Of a DNA stretch of 14,356 nt, positions 12,743 through 14,356 are shown piece after piece (within the stretch, counting starts at the first letter, position 1; each line of letters opens with the position of its first letter). The position numbers were made by a program, and so were the translations under genes. This DNA comes from PALSA-894 sp049698215. GTDB lineage: Bacteria; Pseudomonadota; Alphaproteobacteria; Rhizobiales; Xanthobacteraceae. The notes beneath the pieces are model-generated. The model did no database searches. It was not told the DNA's origin and saw only the letters and a program-made list of their open reading frames with translations. Location of the stretch: the NCBI GenBank assembly GCA_049698215.1, contig JBAVXH010000221.1:1-14356 (forward strand). Reading direction: 5' to 3'.

Positions 12743-13165
12743 ATGATCCGTATCACGCCCGCCATTGCGATCGACGAAAGCGAGATCGAGGAGAGCTTCG
12801 TCCGTTCCTCGGGTCCGGGCGGGCAGAACGTCAACAAGCTCTCGACCGCGGTGCAGCTGCGTTTCGACGTGCGCGGCTCGCCGTCGCTGCCGAACGACGT
12901 GGCGGTGCGGCTGATGCGGCTTTCCGGCAAGCGCCTCACCAAAGAGGGTGTGCTGGTGATCGTCGCGCAGAACCATCGCACGCAGGAGCGAAACCGGGCG
13001 GAGGCGTTGGAGCGGCTGATCGCGCTCGTTCAGCAAGCCGCCGTCCGCCCGGTCCCGCGCCGCCCCACCAAGCCGACCAAGGCCTCGCGCGAAAAGCGAC
13101 TGGAGGGAAAGAAAGTCCGCTCCAATATCAAAGGCTTACGCCGGTCCAAGCCTTCACTTGATTAG
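12743..13165 (+). CDS. arfB: Alternative ribosome-rescue factor ArfB (peptidyl-tRNA hydrolase)
   Basis: A 140-residue protein, the same length as E. coli ArfB (YaeJ), which hydrolyses peptidyl-tRNA on ribosomes stalled at mRNA ends. The release-factor-type catalytic domain carries RSSGPGGQNVNKLSTAV with the GGQ at 26-28 and the surrounding SSGPGGQ/VNK signature. The Lys/Arg-rich C-terminal tail (about 105-137: KPTKASREKRLEGKKVRS...) is the part that ArfB inserts into the empty mRNA channel, which distinguishes it from RF1/RF2 and supports function. A hairpin (CGATGC 12722-12727 with GCATCG 12732-12737, GCTA loop) sits six bases before the ATG, where the ribosome binding site would be, and might limit initiation. 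Confidence 0.95.
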   Translation: MIRITPAIAIDESEIEESFVRSSGPGGQNVNKLSTAVQLRFDVRGSPSLPNDVAVRLMRLSGKRLTKEGVLVIVAQNHRTQERNRAEALERLIALVQQAAVRPVPRRPTKPTKASREKRLEGKKVRSNIKGLRRSKPSLD

Positions 13166-13244
13166 CGGGGATCGCAACCCGGAGCCGGCCATATCACGCG
13201 GGTTCACGTGCTAAATTCCAGCCGTCGCACCCTTGAGTCGTCTA

Positions 13245-14356
13245 ATGCCCGTTCGTCAGCTTTCCGCCAACGTCGTGAACCGCATCGCCGCCGGCGAGGT
13301 GGTCGAGCGCCCGGCAAGCGCCGCGAAGGAGCTCATCGAGAACGCGCTCGATGCCGCTGCGACGCGCATCGAGATCGTGACCGACGGCGGCGGGCGGCGC
13401 CTGATCCGCGTCACCGATGACGGCTCGGGCATGACGCGCGGCGATCTTGCGCTCGCGGTCGAGCGCCACGCGACGTCAAAGCTGCCCGAGGACGATCTGC
13501 TTGCCATCAGCACGCTCGGGTTTCGCGGCGAGGCGCTGCCGTCGATCGGGGCGGTGGCGCGACTCGCAATCACGACGGGGCACGAGAGCGAGCCACACGC
13601 GTGGACGATCGAGGTCGATGCCGGGACGAAGTCCGAGGTGCGGCCGGCTGCGCTCAACGACGGTACGCGTGTCGAGGTGCGCGATCTCTTCTACGCGACG
13701 CCTGCGCGGCTCAAGTTTCTGAAGACCGATCGCACCGAGGCCGAAGCGATTCGCGACGTGGTGCGCCGCCTTGCGATGAGCCGGCCGGATGTGGCCTTCA
13801 CGCTGGCGGGGGAGGAGCGCGCGCCGATCACCTGGGGCGCCGCGCTGCCCGGACCTGCCGGACGTCTCGCGCGGCTTGGCGATGTGCTCGGGGCGGACTT
13901 CCGGCAGAACGCCGTCGCGGTGCAGGGCGGGCGCGAGGGGCTCCTGATCGAGGGCTGGGCGGCGCTGCCGACCTACACAAAGGGCAATGCGCTCTCGCAA
14001 TATGTCTTCGTGAACGGCCGCCCAGTGCGCGACCGGCTGATGCTCGGCGCGGTGCGCGCGGCTTATGCGGACTATCTGCCGCGCGACCGCCATCCGGTGG
14101 TGGCGCTGTTCATCGCGGTCGAGCCGCGCGAGGTCGACGTGAATGTGCACCCGGCCAAGACCGAGGTGCGCTTCCGCGATGCCGGCCTGGTGCGTGCCTC
14201 GATCGTGCGCGCGCTGCAGGAGGCACTGGCGCGCGACACGCAACGCACTGCGACCACCGGGGGCGAAGCGACCATCGCGGCATTCCGGCCGAATCTTGGC
14301 CCCAGCCGCGGTTGGGACTGGCGCGCCTCTCCGGCTTTCCCGACACAGGGCGCAAC
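13245..14356 (+). CDS. mutL: DNA mismatch repair protein MutL, N-terminal part (runs off the right edge)
   Basis: An open frame from ATG 13245 to the window end (370 codons, no stop). The GHKL ATPase domain is complete: NRIAAGEVVERPASAAKELI with the general base Glu29 and Asn33 in KELIENALDA, then DDGSGM (58-63), ERHATSK (73-79) and STLGFRGEAL (89-98). The transducer domain follows: RDLFYATPARLKFL, YVFVNGRPV, and VDVNVHPAKTEVRF, whose Lys contacts the ATP gamma-phosphate. MutL couples MutS mismatch recognition to the downstream repair nuclease step. Alphaproteobacteria generally lack MutH and MutL then carries its own endonuclease motif in the C-terminal domain, which is not in view here. No strong ribosome binding site is seen before the ATG. 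The stretch 13166-13244 has no other feature that I can support. Confidence 0.97.
   Translation, partial: MPVRQLSANVVNRIAAGEVVERPASAAKELIENALDAAATRIEIVTDGGGRRLIRVTDDGSGMTRGDLALAVERHATSKLPEDDLLAISTLGFRGEALPSIGAVARLAITTGHESEPHAWTIEVDAGTKSEVRPAALNDGTRVEVRDLFYATPARLKFLKTDRTEAEAIRDVVRRLAMSRPDVAFTLAGEERAPITWGAALPGPAGRLARLGDVLGADFRQNAVAVQGGREGLLIEGWAALPTYTKGNALSQYVFVNGRPVRDRLMLGAVRAAYADYLPRDRHPVVALFIAVEPREVDVNVHPAKTEVRFRDAGLVRASIVRALQEALARDTQRTATTGGEATIAAFRPNLGPSRGWDWRASPAFPTQGA

Noticed and set aside
1..14356. tRNA, rRNA, CRISPR arrays, insertion sequences or integrases
   Set aside because: None was recognised on either strand by reading; no transposase motifs, spaced direct repeats or cloverleaf-like sequences were seen.

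Overview
The window reads as chromosomal DNA of a GC-rich alphaproteobacterium, most likely a Hyphomicrobiales (Rhizobiales) member near the Bradyrhizobium/Rhodopseudomonas/Pseudolabrys group. This rests on the strongly G/C-biased third codon positions, the ileS-lspA-(small exported protein)-M16-M16 gene order, the alphaproteobacterial-type CheZ-like phosphatase, and a palindromic intergenic repeat of a kind common in rhizobial genomes. No database search was possible, so the taxonomic placement is inference.

Layout, left to right. Bases 1-170 are the Gly/Asp-rich tail of an unidentified gene, followed by a bidirectional terminator and a convergent exported L,D-transpeptidase (minus strand). 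A CheZ-like CheY-P phosphatase follows on the plus strand. It ends at a long palindromic hairpin shared with a convergent toxin-antitoxin pair: an MbcA/ParS/Xre-type antitoxin followed by a RES-domain NAD-degrading toxin, both on the minus strand. Divergent from that pair is the ileS region. Between the antitoxin and ileS there is a small ORF, MSARIIIVIPITGPASA, with five Ile codons out of seven consecutive codons. A plausible promoter lies so close that the transcript should start at or next to its ATG, and competing hairpins ending in a T-run follow. This looks like an isoleucine-sensing leader-peptide attenuator for ileS and is the most interesting element of the window.

From 3210 to about 11.6 kb the plus strand carries a housekeeping block: ileS (isoleucyl-tRNA synthetase), lspA (lipoprotein signal peptidase), a small exported Pro-rich protein, two tandem M16 proteins (one with an intact zinc site, one without) and pgi (glucose-6-phosphate isomerase). 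IleRS has two oddities: its class I signature reads HIGT instead of HIGH, and a perfect 9-bp inverted repeat sits in the coding sequence just before the editing-domain Thr-rich motif.

Downstream of pgi is a small accessory-looking stretch with a DUF1330-like gene, a decayed 86-base second copy of the pgi 3' end, an AT-rich promoter/inverted repeat, and a secreted protein with two Cys-containing repeats. The pgi remnant differs from the intact gene mainly at synonymous third positions. This suggests it came from a diverged pgi allele, as if a pgi-DUF1330 segment had recombined in and left the old gene end behind. The window closes with arfB (stalled-ribosome rescue hydrolase) and the first 370 codons of mutL, which runs off the right edge.
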